Notes: a model not told the origin generated them from the sequence alone. 64,000 nt of DNA from Mytilus edulis (GCF_963676685.1 NC_092345.1:48381838-48445837), one strand, 5' to 3'. Counted from the first letter of the stretch, positions 34,043-46,734 are shown. Numbers and translations: made by a program.

Positions 34043-34885
34043 TTTGAATTATAGTTATATACAACTTTTTAAGTCAATGAAACAAACAAAAGTGCAGTTT
34101 TATGATTACTGCTATAATTATAGTTTTTTTATTCTGTTTAAAAAAAAGATTGGTGTAACAAGTAATGTCCTTAAACATGATATGCACTTTTTAATTAATT
34201 CTAATGCTTATTTAACAAACCTAAATATTTAACGAGTAAACTGCAAATGATAATCTATAATGATTGAAAGTAAGGTCACTTGGCGTAATTTATTAAACCA
34301 AAAATCAGGTCAATAAAATAATGTCGCTTAAAAAGTATAGAATGCAATTTATTTCAGTCTTACAATGAAATAAACATTAGTGTTTAAAAAAAACTCCTAA
34401 ATTATGGTGAAATTTGTGCCAGCGTTTATATCTTAAAATTCCCGAGGGGCGGTAAGGAAATACAACATATATGTAAAATGAAAGTGTTAAAAAGTCTTGA
34501 GTTGAATTGATGGTCCTATACTTTTATACGTGTATAAATATATTGATCAATATAAAAAAAGAAGATTTAAGTTTGATAAATGTCAATGAGACAGCAGCAA
34601 AGCGACGGAAAAAAAGTCCAAGTACGTTCTTCGTAAAATGTTTTTTTCTATTTTGAGAATTTTGTGTTTATTACATATCTGTATATCTTTTTAATATTTT
34701 ACAATATCAATAGACGGATAAGGGATTCTGAAGTTAGTTATGCCCTCCTCCTTCAGTCAACCGATCAGTTAAACATTTTTTTGGCTGATTTAGCTTTTAG
34801 ATTCAAAATCAAGTAACAAATGTGAAGTATAATGAACACACGACTTTATCAAGGTCACATTTTTAAACAGAAAATACTACTATTT
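34043..34885 (+). repeat. Segmental duplication T2, unit 1
   Basis: Shares a run of blocks with 35273-36325, including 'tgaattatagttatatacaa', 'catgatatgcactttttaat', 'atgtcaatgagacagcagca' and 'tgtgaagtataatgaacaca'. The units lie in the same orientation and about 390 bp separates them. Confidence 0.85.
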
Positions 34886-35272
34886 TTGTGGGAAATCTCT
34901 TTTCAAGCCGGGTTTACTTTTATTTGGGTCAAAGTTAGAAATTCAGGTATATGGCTTGACACATTTTATTTTTATTTTTTAAAGATAAGAATCCTTCCAT
35001 TTAGTGCTAAACAAACGAATTATCCCAATCAGTAATAGTTGAGTATTTACAGCAATTATTAATAGGGACTGTTCAGATTTATTAGTGGCTTTGTGGCACA
35101 TTTCCCTTTTCGCAGATCTTTCACTTTCTGTATTGGAAGCTATACCGATGAAATACAACTTGGGCTCATTATTGAAGAAACGCATGCATTCTATGCATTC
35201 AAAAACACTAGTTTATTCATTTTTTGCAGTTACATGTGCAAATTGACCGTATCATGTGAATTCCAGCATATT

Positions 35273-36325
35273 GTATTTTTGAATTATAGTTATATTCAAC
35301 TGTTTAAGTTAATGAAACAAAAGTGTAATTTTATGATTACTGCTATTATATTTTTTTTATTTTTTTGTGTTTAAAAAAAAACGTTTGGTGTAACAAGTAA
35401 TGTCTCAACATGATATGCACTTTTTAATTAATTCTAATGCTTATTAAACACACTTTAATATTTAACGAGTAAACGACAAATGATGCTCTATAATGATTGA
35501 AACTAAGGTCACATGACATAATTTATTAAGCCATTAATCCAGGTCAATAAAAAGTAAAATCACAAAAATACTGAACTCAGAGGAAAATCTTATCAGAAAG
35601 TCCATAATCAAATGGCAAAATCAAATGACAAAACACATCAAAAACGAATGGACAAGAACTGTCATATTCCTGACTTGGTACAGGCATTTTCAAATGTAGA
35701 AAATGGTGGATTAAACCTGGGTTTATAACGCTAAAATAGTGTCGTTTATAAAACCTTTGAAAACGTTGAATGTAATATATATTTTGGTCTTACAATGTAA
35801 TAAAAATTAATGTTTTAAAAAACAAATTCTGAAAAAATGGTGAAAATTTTGCTAGCATTTATATTTTAAAATCCGAGGAAAAGACATCAGGATATACAAC
35901 ATATATTTAAAATGAAGTTGTTAAATGTGTTGAGTTGAATGACTGGTCCTATGCTTATATACAGCGAGAAAATATATAGATAAATGTCAAGTAAAGGAGA
36001 TTTATGTTTGATAAATGTCAATGAGACAGCAGCAAAGCGACGAAAACAATGTTCAAGTTCGTTCTTCATAAAAAAAAATCTATTTGGATAATTTGGTGTT
36101 TATTGCATATCTTTATATCTGTTTAATATCTTACATTATCAATAGTCGAATAAGTACTTTTGAAGTTATTTATGTCCTCCTCATTCAGTCCATAACAATC
36201 GATTAATTAAACATCATACCTGCTGATTTAGCTTTTTGATTCAAATTCAAGTAACAAATGTGAAGCATAATGAACACACAACCTTATCAAGGTCACATTG
36301 TCAAACAAATATACTACTACTGCAA
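35273..36325 (+). repeat. Segmental duplication T2, unit 2
   Basis: Direct repeat of 34043-34885, longer only because a Q repeat of about 200 bp sits inside it at 35537-35735. Substitutions and small indels are scattered along the match. Confidence 0.85.
35537..35735 (+). repeat. Mussel repeat Q inserted in duplication unit 2
   Basis: Begins after 'ccaggtcaataaaa' and contains 'aaaatactgaactcagagga', 'catcaaaaacgaatggacaa' and 'attcctgacttggtacaggc'. The corresponding place in unit 1 (about 34315) has no insert. Confidence 0.8.
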
Positions 36326-36544
36326 AAATTTATACTAAGTACAACATATAATTTATATGTGAAAAATGTCCTTAATGAACATTTGTAACTTACAGAACGT
36401 CAAAATTGTTCAACATCATAATTTAACACTCGATTTTATCATAGGTACAAGGACATTATTCGTAAATATAAATCAACTTGTAGACACTGTGTAAGTTCAG
36501 GTATTTATTTTATATCCAATCTTGTATAATAATGTTCACTAAAA

Positions 36545-36745
36545 AGACAAGGAATTAGGTCAGTTACCTTCAAATTTAAAGACTTGACGTATTTGGCACT
36601 AGTTTTTGGAATTCCTCAATGCTCTTCAATTTTGTACTTGTTTGGCTTAATAACTATTTTGATCTGAGCGTCACTGATGAGTCGTATGTAGACGAAACGC
36701 GGGTCTGGCGTATTAAATTATAATCCATGGTACCTTGGAAATCTA
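36545..36745 (-). repeat. Repeat D, inverted partial copy
   Basis: Contains 'tgagcgtcactgatgagtcg' and 'agacgaaacgcgggtctggc', ending near 'ggtacctt'. Confidence 0.8.
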
Positions 36746-37479
36746 CTGATCAAAAGGAATATTGTTACCATACTGTTCTTATGTCATTAAAGATGGCAAT
36801 TGTTGAAAATAACATCGATTCACGTGTTGGTATTTTGCATCGGCAATACACACATTTATTCTAAACTCAGCCGTTGTCAGGATACGAGTTGAGTCTTTCT
36901 CGTTTTTATGATATGATACTAAATCTCTGACGGAAGGGATAGTGATTGATGATAAATACATAATCTTTCAATTAGTATAATTAAGGTCTGAACTGGCATT
37001 TCAATAACAGGAGTCATTTATTAATCTTGTTGATCATTATCATTTTGCTTATTTTTTTCTTTTACCTATTCTAACATCGAATTCGGACTTCTTTAAAAAC
37101 GTATTCCGTGCGTATTACTTTGTGTTTGTTTATTCTACTTTGGCTACACGTCTTTAAGAGTATCTGCGAGATGTGACAATTTATTTATGGATGTTGACAA
37201 TTAACAACGAGTTAATTTTGGCGATCCGTATGTACTCATAAAAAAAATCCATGTATTATGCCCCTTCATATACACAAATTGTTCTATGTGGATAGCCAGT
37301 TTTATTAAACAAATTGTCGCGACTTGCAATACATCAATCAAGTAAAAAATCTTCTAATAATTGTCCATGGATTTATTGTTCCGTCATTAATACCATGTTG
37401 CTTCTCTTGTTGCCAGTTGTCGTATGATGGTGATACATTGACATTTGCAGGATTTGTATTTTTTATTTTTTTTTAATCG

Positions 37480-37740
37480 TAAATAAACTCATCATAGATA
37501 CCAGGATTGAAATTTATATTTACGCCTAACGCGCGTTTCGTCTACAAAAAAACACTCATCAGTGACGCTGGCATAAAAAAAATGTTAAAAAGGCCAAATA
37601 AAGTTGAAGAGCATTGAGGCCCAAAAATTCCTAAACGTTTTGCCAAACACAGCGAAGGTAAATCTATTCATGAGGTAGAAAAACCTTAGTATTTTCAAAA
37701 ATTCAAAGTTTTGTTAAAAGTTAATACATCAATGATAACT
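37480..37740 (+). repeat. Repeat D, + copy (variant as in element A)
   Basis: 'catagataccaggattgaaa', 'taacgcgcgtttcgtctaca', 'actcatcagtgacgctggca' and 'gaggtagaaaaaccttagta' are contiguous here. This gives the uninterrupted reference for the split copy at 6262-7135. Confidence 0.8.
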
Positions 37741-37744
37741 CACT

Positions 37745-39770
37745 CAGAAGTAAGGGATCGTAATTACTCGTAACTGTTCGTAATAACACTTCACAGCTCG
37801 TTAGGAGCTCGCAGTTATCACTTATAATGACAACTCGTAACAAGTTATGAAAATTTGCCTTGAAAACGTCGTTATATCTCGTGATTATCTGTAAAAGACG
37901 GGAAAAGTTCATTAAATTTGTAACAGCTTTTAAATATGTCGTTGAGTAGACACATCGTAAGGATCCGTAAGACTCGTAAAAATGATCTATGTAAAGGGGA
38001 ACATTTTTAAAGTAGTCAAGATTGGAAGGACACATACTTTAAAAAGCAAGGAAATTTATTGATTACAAATTAAATGTATCGATCTTCTTTCTCTCTCGAT
38101 ACTAAATAAGAAACATTATAATGTAATTGACATATAAAACCACTTTAAGCTTAGTATCTATACCTGAGAGGTCCTTTCAGGGTATCGAAAAATATAAAAG
38201 ACATGTTATTCTGAGTCAAATAATGATTTAAATTGTCAAAATAGAAAGTATTACAAAATGTTCAAAATGTACACAATTTAGAACATAACAATGATTTGAT
38301 AACACTGCTCTAAATTAACATAAGTAGATTAGAAAACGATAAAATAGTCAAACACCATTATGTAATGTGAATTCTTGGCATATAATGGAGTCAAATATGC
38401 AGTCAGAAACACATAGTTAGGATTTGCATATTTCATATTATACGTAATTTGGGATTAAATAATCAAAGCACAGAGGTATTTTGTACTCAGATCGTTTCAA
38501 GAATTGGCCGATTACAAATTAAGAATATGGAATATGCCAATGTACAATCAAACCCGGTTGTTGCAATGATGTCAGCCGCATACCAGTAACAATTTATTTG
38601 AACAACTGAGCTTAGACATAATATTTATATACATGATTGAATAATTATAAAGCAGCACTATTGGCTTTGACTACTATCAAATATTAAATCAAATATACGA
38701 TGATGTAACACATTGGAAAAGTCACCTATCGTCACGCCTCAAAATTAAATATTCATTAGCTCCTTGCTAAATGTTCTAAATCAAATACTTATATAACATA
38801 ATGCAATGAATCCTCAACATTGCCATTATTCTATGTTGACTTTAACATGCCTCAAATCCATGTTACTCGCACCCTGCAGTCATCTGAAACATTCAAACGC
38901 ACATGTAATTAATTAGGGTAACACTATACCGAATGGCATATCTCACGATTTCCGGAATATGTAATAAAAAATGGGGGTCCCCATCTTTGTTTTCCTTGTA
39001 ATTTTCATAGGAAAACGTCAATTTTGCTAACAAATTTAGTTAAGTATATAGGGGAAATGCCTTTATTTCGGCTTATATTTTTAGATTTTCCAAAAGATGG
39101 CTATGTTCTTATATACGAAAAAAAAAACCTACATACTATCCAGCATTGCATTCTGAATCCATACACGTATAGAAACTCGTATGTCACAATCCCTGTTTTT
39201 GAGATAAATGTCTTTAAAGTTGATCGATACGCCTAGAATTTAACCAAAAACGTGTGACGTTATACAGAATATGTAACGTTATTGAAAACAAAATATTGTC
39301 GGGATCTGAATGTTGTTTATTTCATTTGCATTCCCCCTGTCGGGTTTCTTAAATTTCTGTAATGCAATATAAAATTCTACTGAAATACTTTCATTTCGTC
39401 TTCTACAATAGAAAATACCTTTATATTTTTATAAAGTTCACGTGAAAATAACATGAAAAATTTCACGTGAGATTTTTTCGAATAACTGAATTTTTTACTC
39501 CATTATATTAGACCATCGTGGTCCATGCATGAATACAGTACTTCAAAAATTTGATTTAGTTAACAGTTTTTTTTTATTATTATTAATCGGTTTGATGGTT
39601 ATTTAACGTTCAGTGGCAAATATTTCATACATGTTCGGGACGATACACTACAATTTTGAAAATAATTGTTTATAAAAGACTCATTTGATGCACCAAATAA
39701 AAAAGGTTAAACATTCTGTTAATGGTGAAAATTATAAAGAAATAATGATCTGGATAAAATACACATTCTA
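37745..39770. other. No gene recognised
   Basis: A 104-codon - strand ORF at 37721-38035 overlaps the end of repeat D and has no domain that I recognise. The rest is AT-rich non-coding-looking DNA. Confidence 0.35.
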
Positions 39771-39774
39771 AAGA

Positions 39775-39910
39775 ATAAAACAACAAAGTAAATTCAAAAC
39801 GAAAAAGTCCTTTATCAAATTACGAAATCATAAGCCCAAAAACATCAAAAGATTGTTCAATAACTGTCATGTATTCTTAACTTAATACAGACATTAGCAA
39901 TATAGTGTTC
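39775..39910 (+). repeat. Mussel repeat Q, degraded
   Basis: 'cgaaaaagtcctttatcaaa', 'cataagcccaaaaacatcaa' and 'aacttaatacagacatt' follow the Q order. Confidence 0.55.
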
Positions 39911-40252
39911 TCTGCGTGCTTTAAATGTGTGATTAGTGTGCTTAGTATGTCGGACAAACCTTGCAAACTGTGAGCTTAATTTCACAAAGTTCAACATTCT
40001 GTCATTCGTGGAAAATTATTAACAAAACAAATTTTGAGATCATATATGCATTCTTTGTATAAGTAAAACAAACTACGAAATATTAAATATCAAAATGCAT
40101 AATCAAGCAACCTGTCATGAACAAAAAAAAAAGAAAATCTGAACGATATGCGCACCTTTAATATTAGAAGTAACACCATGTACATGTACATAATTCAAAA
40201 GCTGAAGCAAATGAAAAAGACTGCAGTCCTAAATAATGGGCCGTATAAACTA

Positions 40253-41268
40253 TACCTAGTTCGGGATTGACGGTGAAACAGACACGGGTTAAACAATATA
40301 TATGATGATACGTGCTCTATTAGGAATTTAGTGACAATACATATTTTTGAATATGCAGTTCATATAGTGCAATGGTAATTTAGAGATCTAAAATGTAGTA
40401 GAAATGTAAGCAAGCTAACATTTCCGTCATTTCGTCTTTGGTGGAAAGTTGATCAATTGCCAATTTTCTACAGAAGTACAAAAGTTTAAAGACTTAAACA
40501 AATATGTACTAAGAGACTGAAATGTTACTGTGATAATTACCAAATGTACTTAACAAAACTTTCCAATTTAGGGGACCAACGTTTACTAAAACTAAAAATT
40601 AGAAATAAAAAAAATACTCGTCTAATAAGCATTAGTTACGATGTCTACTGTTTTGATGTCGTTTAAATGCCTAGATGTGGCTATCTTATAAATTGTATAT
40701 CCCGTATCTCCATTTATCCTTCAATCAGGCAACTATTGTACAAAAAACATGTACACAAATACATTTTTGTATTATTTGTACTTGTGCTTTTACAAATAAG
40801 TTTAATTTTACCTTACTTTCATAATGAGAAAGCAGTAACGTATTCTAGATATTTTTTTTTTTTTTGCGTAACTGTAAATTGTTGGTCCTCTTCGCGGTAT
40901 GCGTTTATAAACTATGTCGATTTCTTTGAGAGAAAAAAAGAGGCAATGATTTAAATTTTAACAAATTAAGTTTCAAGAGACAGATGTAAATTGTAGGATA
41001 AAAACAAAATAAAGATTATGTACATTGTCGGAAATATAAAATGCATTGGTATTCATTACGAAACCAGTTGAAAGCTCATATAGTCTCGCTTTTCGTTGTG
41101 TTTCTAAAGCTGGTACAAATACATTTTACATTTTCCGACAATGTACATATATATTTTATATTTCCACACAAAGAAATACCAACACTTCTTTTTTACATGT
41201 ATTCTTGTAAACTTGTTCTAAAAACTCCTTAACCCGTGTCTGTTTGACCGTGTATCCCGAATTAGGTA
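40253..41268. mobile_element. Element F: 1.0 kb TIR element
   Basis: The left end, from tacctagttcgggattgacg to acacgggttaa (40253-40292), is the inverse of 41229-41268 with few mismatches. Inside, a second inverted pair (gtacattgtcggaaa near 41019-41033 and tttccgacaatgtac near 41131-41145) makes a smaller hairpin. There is no transposase. Clear target duplications were not seen. Confidence 0.7.
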
Positions 41269-41734
41269 AGACTGTGGAAATCCTCGGGGTTTCCCCGACG
41301 CCTTTGTGATCTATATGCCCCTCAGGGACACACAAAGGCAACTTTGTTAATCATCTTTCAGTCCCTTTGGTCTCTTAACTTGTATTTGTACATTATTTCC
41401 AACTCAAAAACACAAAAAAATACATACTACAACCGAATACCAATGCAAGCGAAAATTAACACGAATATAAAATCTGCATGATTTCAAAATTTTAGCATTT
41501 TCGGTCTCTTTCTGTCGTTAACTTTTCCAGGCTTCATTCCGATGTTCCTGTCTGTCCTGTGTAGACCTGATTTTTACGATTACAAAGCTAGCACTTTATC
41601 TTTAAAATGTTTCCGAAACTTTATCCGGTTTACTCTGTACAAACCAATGAATTTCAGAGACTGTTTACACTTGGAACACAGGGAAAGTTATTCGGCAAAA
41701 TAACCAAGTTAAACCACTTTTTTTACATTCCATA

Positions 41735-42001
41735 TTAACAAACTACTTTCTGTATGAGTTTCAACGTTTGCTTGTATTGTGTTTTTTCGCCTAATTCTAA
41801 TGATTCCGTCACACGGTCAATCACCCGAGACACAGTTGATTTGTCAAATCCCATTGTGTCCCCAACAACATGCAAGTGTGATCCACTTCCATAAAACCTC
41901 AAGGCATTCATAACCTGTTGTTCCACTGAAAGGGCTGTCTCCTTGTTTGTCCCACGCTCCAGATCCCCTCTCATTAAATCTGACAGGTACCCGATGGACA
42001 C
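41735..42001 (-). pseudogene. HARBI1-like (PIF/Harbinger) nuclease, N-terminal exon
   Basis: The - strand translation begins with [16 protein letters not shown]. It continues with [17 protein letters not shown] and [20 protein letters not shown], the helix-turn-helix region before the catalytic core in HARBI1-like proteins ('QVLxALRFYAxGSFQxxxGD ... SxxTVSRxI'). The frame stops soon after QKVV. A gtagtt at that point could be a splice donor, but no catalytic exon follows on this strand. The catalytic and C-terminal parts of a HARBI1 protein lie at 43384-44676 on the opposite strand, so this piece is probably inverted relative to them. It is almost certainly inactive as placed. Confidence 0.8.
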
Positions 42002-42004
42002 GGA

Positions 42005-42290
42005 TTCACAGGCACTTGTTTCTATCCATTGGAAGACCCACTATCAACGTACATTTACGAGAAGGTACCCAACTAATTTTTTCACCTGGCCGCTTAAAAC
42101 CCTTATTTCTCTGTCAATTCAGTCTCAAATTTCTTGTCCCATACACCATTCGATTCATAAAAAGTTTTTCTTTCAGATGATATGCATTGTATTTACCCTT
42201 AGAGTACCCCTTTACCCCTAATACACAAGATTTATCAATAAATTTTCATGTGATCGTTTTTTGTCCTCCTACAAAATACAACAACTTCCG
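42005..42290. repeat. Left arm of a large inverted duplication
   Basis: This arm is the reverse complement of about 42425-42716. Shared landmarks are 'caggcacttgtttctatcca', 'caacgtacatttacgagaag', 'tttcttgtcccatacaccat', 'catttgatatgcat'-like sequence and 'gtcctcctacaaaatacaac'. Mismatches are few. It begins just upstream of the HARBI1-like N-terminal exon, so it is that exon's 5' flank. Confidence 0.85.
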
Positions 42291-42424
42291 TTTTAGATAA
42301 TTTGCATAAAACAGTAAAGGATAAGTCTAAAGAGTCACAAATGATTAATGTAAAATCTAGAGAGTGACTGACCTATGAACTATGAACCGACCAATCACAT
42401 GCGGTATTGAATTTTACTGCTTCA

Positions 42425-42716
42425 AACCGGTTGTTGTTGTATTTTGTAGGAGGACTAAAACGATAACATGAACATTTATTGTCAAGTCTTGTGTATTGGT
42501 GGTAAAGGGGTACTCTAAGGGTAAATACAATGCATATCATCTGAAAGAAAAACTTTTTATGAATCAAATGGTGTATGGGACAAGAAATTTGAGACTGAAT
42601 TGACAGAGAAATAAGGGTTTTAAGTGGAGAGGTGAAAAAAGTAGTTGGGTACCTTCTCGTAAATGTACGTTGATAGCGGGTCTTCCAATGGATAGAAACA
42701 AGTGCCTGTGATTCTA
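42425..42716. repeat. Right arm of a large inverted duplication
   Basis: Inverse copy of 42005-42290, with about 135 bp of spacer between the arms. The match stops at 'aagtgcctgtga'. Beyond that point the left arm continues into HARBI1 coding sequence and the right arm does not. Confidence 0.85.
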
Positions 42717-43383
42717 CCTATTTTATGTTTACAACATGCATTGTGTGGGTTCTTTTTCTTGACATCTCCAACCGTCCTTGACCATATACATGGCTGGTTT
42801 TCTGTTGAACTGGTTTTCAGCTAATTTGAAAATCGATGGAAAAAGAAAGACAACTCAATCTTGTCACATACTTTTTATTGGATACGTAGAAAATGCTTTT
42901 TACCAGACATATATACACATATATGTGTCTCTATTTTTACCGTTTCACTTTTAAATATGCTGGATCGAGTGAACTGCTAAGAGTTTATGCTTAAAACATA
43001 AATTTATTGATCAAAATAGTTTAAAAGATTTGCCCATCCACCCTTATCTGCTTTAGGTAGAATTTGGTCAGGCTTATAAACATTGAAACGTCAAAAATAT
43101 TGTGCCTCATGTAGTTTGCAGAAATTCTGGATCTACCTCTAAATGTATCTATGAGAAGACAGAACTCCCCCCCCCCAAAAAAAAAAAATACAAAAAAAAA
43201 ATAAGTGTCCAATCATCCAAATAATTCGCCTCCCTCCATTCTTTTCGGTTGGGAAATAGTGACCAATCCCTAAACCAGTCATTGTTCAATACATTTTTAA
43301 AAAAATGTTAAGGGAGCATATAACTCCGATGCCCAATGTATTGTACTTTTCCCCCTTTTTAATTATCATATTTTTGTTTAAAG

Positions 43384-43668
43384 GTAGATTCACCAACTGC
43401 TAGGTGGCCAGGATCAGCACATGATTCTCATGTTTTCAGAACCTCAGCCATAGGACAACATCTTGAGAATGGATATCAAGGAATTGGACAAGGTGTATTG
43501 TTAGGAGAGAGTGGCTATCCCTGCAGACAGTTTTTGCTGACACCATACAGACAACCAGCTGCTGGTAAAGGTCAAGCAAGGTTTAACAGAAGACATTGCT
43601 CAACAAGGTCAACAATAGAAAGGACATTTGGAATATGGAAGAAGCGCTTTCACATTCTAGGATCAGAG
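43384..43668 (+). CDS. HARBI1-like nuclease, catalytic exon (partial gene)
   Basis: A 95-codon exon in phase 0, from tttaaag to cagag|gtacaa. It reads DSPTARWPGSAHDSHVFRTS, LLGESGYPCRQFLLTPY and RSTIERTFGIWKKRFH. These match the DDE-superfamily core of PIF/Harbinger nucleases. The second catalytic Asp is in AHDSHVF, the GxSGYP turn is present, and the catalytic Glu is in IERTFG. The exon carrying the first catalytic Asp (the 'IDGTHI' block) was not found between 42717 and 43384. The frame is intact. Read with 44479-44676, it gives the C-terminal 60 percent of a HARBI1 protein. Confidence 0.85.
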
Positions 43669-44478
43669 GTACAATTAATTATTTACAAATAATCATAGTA
43701 GTAATATGAATATTTGACATAGTGTATGCCCTTATGTTTTAAAAGTTATGTTGTTTTCTTCTTGTGAGACTGCTGTCTAATAAATCTTTTATTAGGACAT
43801 TTTTCAATTTCTCTAAATTTCGGTTTAGGTATTCATAATTTTCCCCTTCTCTGTCGGGGCCTTGTACAGCCTACTATGATGATGGCAGTATGGTAGCCTA
43901 TAATTGCTTACATTCACTTCATCCTAGCTTTGCAGGATACATACATTTTAGTTATAAAATTGACAATCAACTAAATCTCCTTATATTTATAACGTAAAAA
44001 AAAAAGAAAAAAAATGAAAAATCTGTTGTATATTAATGGGCTGATAAAAGCTGACATCAGAAACACGTAATATATCAAGCACGGACAAAAACACAATGAT
44101 TGACAATTCATCACACAGATGAAAATCCTAAAATTATACGTAGAATCACACAGATAAAAACCCTAAAATTATACGGAGAATAGGGATCCAGTTGGAAAAT
44201 TGGTAATTTTGGTTCGCAACTTCAAGCAGTCCTGTTGGAATAACTGCCCCAAGTTAGTCATTACTGTAAATTAAAAAAAATATTGAATGTAACAGTACAT
44301 CCTCAGTTGGACTGTTTGTTCAGCTTCATACCTGAGTTTGTTCCTTTTTAAATCAAATTATTATGTTTTCGTAATTTACTTAAACTCAGGACTTATTTAT
44401 GAGCAACGTTAATTCATGCTACTTACAAATAGTATTTCTGTCACACTTTAAAATAACTGTTTTTAAATTGTATTACAG

Positions 44479-44676
44479 ATCCGAATGAAACTTGATAAAG
44501 ATTGCAGAATCATCATTGCTTGTGGTATTCTGCACAATATTGCCATCATAAGGAATGAACCTGATGTTGCAGAAGAACAATTAATAGACAATCAACCTCA
44601 GATGCCACCCTATAATGGTCCACAGGACGGAAAAGGCATACGGGACCATTTTGCTACCACTTTTTTTGCCTTATAA
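44479..44676 (+). CDS. HARBI1-like nuclease, C-terminal exon
   Basis: Follows ttgtattacag in phase 0 and reads IRMKLDKDCRIIIACGILHN, then IAIIRNEPDVAEEQ, to a stop at 44674-44676. 'CRIIxACxxLHNIAI' is the standard end of HARBI1-like nucleases. The reading frame is undamaged and joins directly to the exon ending at 43668 (810-bp intron). Confidence 0.85.
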   Translation: MRMKLDKDCRIIIACGILHNIAIIRNEPDVAEEQLIDNQPQMPPYNGPQDGKGIRDHFATTFFAL

Positions 44677-44904
44677 TTGCATGTTTTTATTTTTACGTAT
44701 TTTCATACATTGTCTTTCATTAAAAAAATGAGGAAATTTGAAAAGAGCAACAAACCTTTATATGATCACTTTGGCAATCTGTTGAGAGAGGAGGTGTGCA
44801 TTTTCTGCTTCAAAATTGGTATATTAAATGGTGACCAGTTAGTCGCCTATGAAATAAAAAAAAACCAACAGTAGCCAGGTAATTGTACTTCAGTATAAAA
44901 ATAA

Positions 44905-45280
44905 GAATATGTGGTATGATTGCCAATTTATTATATCAATTACCATATGGATTTGTTTTTTTATTAAAATGCCCAAAAAAGGCACAAGGCAGAGCCGACA
45001 GTACAAGGACTGTATAGCCAGTCAAGGTCAATAAAAACGTCCAACATCATGATTGCCAATGAGACGATGTGGCAACTTGAAACATTAATTAATCCAAGAC
45101 CAAATGTCCTCTATGGCGGCAGTTATAGGTTCCAGTGGGACAATTCTGAAACAATTATCATACAAGTTAAACCAATCACCATAATTATATAATAAATAAA
45201 CCAAAAAAACAACAAATATGAAATACATTAACAACTGACAACCATTAAAATTACAGGCTCCTGATTTGGGAAGGTAGAAT
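44905..45280 (+). repeat. Mussel repeat R1, degraded
   Basis: 'catgattgccaatgagacga', 'caactgacaaccattaaaat' and 'caggctcctgatttggg' follow the R1 order with heavy divergence and a local duplication of the front. Confidence 0.6.
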
Positions 45281-45580
45281 AATTGCAGCGATGATCTAAA
45301 GATATATCATTCTTTGCAAGAAATGAAACCTAGGAGCTAGCTTCCTGTTCATACAGTTGCACTATTACATCCTTAGATCTTTGAGTTATTGGTTGAAATG
45401 TTTGTAAGTTTTTGATTCGTGTATCACTTATGATTCTTTGAATGATGGAGGTGCATTAGGTGTGGCTAAATTGTAATTACTATTTTCTTTTACATAGGAG
45501 TGTGTACACAAAATGAATTTGTTGGCCTCATAATAATTTCTGAAATACAAATCAACAGTATAACAATGAATTTAATACGT

Positions 45581-45799
45581 TTAATACATAGAGGCAAGTG
45601 CCTGGGAGAGTGTAACCGGTTCTGAATTGCCACCCACCAACTTCTGTAACAGCTCAATTTGAAGTTACAGTTTTTTTTCTTTTCTGGGTCCATTTGTATT
45701 TTCTGCTTCTCTTGTATCTCTAATTTGCCCTGCAGTGTACGATACTGTATGTCATGTATGTCCTGCACTGCTACCTTTTTTGAGGGTGTTCTCACTATC
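45581..45799 (-). pseudogene. Harbinger Myb/SANT-like protein, C-terminal exon (frameshifted)
   Basis: After an acceptor (tttgtag) the - strand reads IVRTPSKKVAVQDIHDIQYR, TLQGKLEIQEKQKIQMD and EKKK. One base shift in the A run then gives LQIELLQKLVGGNSEPVTLS and a stop after ASMY at 45581-45583. A lysine/glutamate coiled-coil-like stretch followed by 'ELLxKL' is usual at the C-terminus of the Myb-like partner encoded by Harbinger elements. It faces the HARBI1 exons tail to tail, which fits the convergent gene order of such elements. Upstream exons that would fit are at 62552-62696 and 63592-64000, far away on the same strand. Confidence 0.65.
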
Positions 45800-46734
45800 C
45801 TACAAATAATAAAAACATAATGAATTCTTTAAAAGATTGAATTATTTTACAACTCTTTTTATTGATCGATTCAAAGGCATAGTTCCATCAAATAGCTACT
45901 CACAACTCAGGGTCCACATCCTATATATTCAAAATGATTGGACGTGCCAGTCAGAATATGTCACGTTTTCCGGATTGAAATATCGTTTTCCGGCTTAAAA
46001 TATGTGAATAGGTAGGGGAAACTGTCAGAAATATATGAAAAGGTAAAAAAAAGTTCCAATTACTTGTATACTAAGAGTCTTAGCCCATATTTCATTGGTG
46101 GACCCAGTAATTTTCACAAGAGGGGGCCCACTCCAGTCATGCTACAGTAATTCTTTAAATAACCATCCAATTATTTTCCCACAGAAGGGGGAAGGGATGG
46201 GCCCTCCCTCCTAAATCTGCCTCTAAAATATTCCCCTTTTCCAACAGAACACACCCCTATCAAAAGAGTATTGGACTCCCCCACTTATTTAGGTGCTGAC
46301 ATGACTAAAACTTGAATACGTTTAAAGTTATTATAAGGAAATATATTATTATGATTCACTATTAACATATTGTTCTATCTTTAGCAGAATTTGTCAATCT
46401 TTTTTAGGTTTAAGTTTGAAAGATTGTCAGATTTAGTGATTTTAATATGATATTAATATGTCTGCATTGTCATGAATAACCGTTTAATAGCAAAATCTCA
46501 CTTTGAGGTTCATTATTTGAAATATAAACATCCATTGACAACTTAATTTTATACATTGTACTAACGAGAAAAAAGTGTTGACCAAATAAACTAGCGGAAC
46601 ATGTTTCCACAACACATTTTTAAAGAGTTCTTGTATACATCCCCATAGTACGGTAGAAAATAATTTAAAAAATTAAAAATGTCCGGGAAATATTCACTCT
46701 ACTTATGAACTCAAAATCGTTTTTGTTGAAGGCG

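Noticed and set aside
37721..38035. 104-codon ORF on -
   Set aside because: Overlaps the end of repeat D and shows no domain. It is long for chance, but without support.
42980..43380. Possible HARBI1 exon with the first catalytic Asp
   Set aside because: Fragments such as FAEILDL can be read near 43120, but frames are broken and no 'IDGTHI' block is visible, so it is not called.
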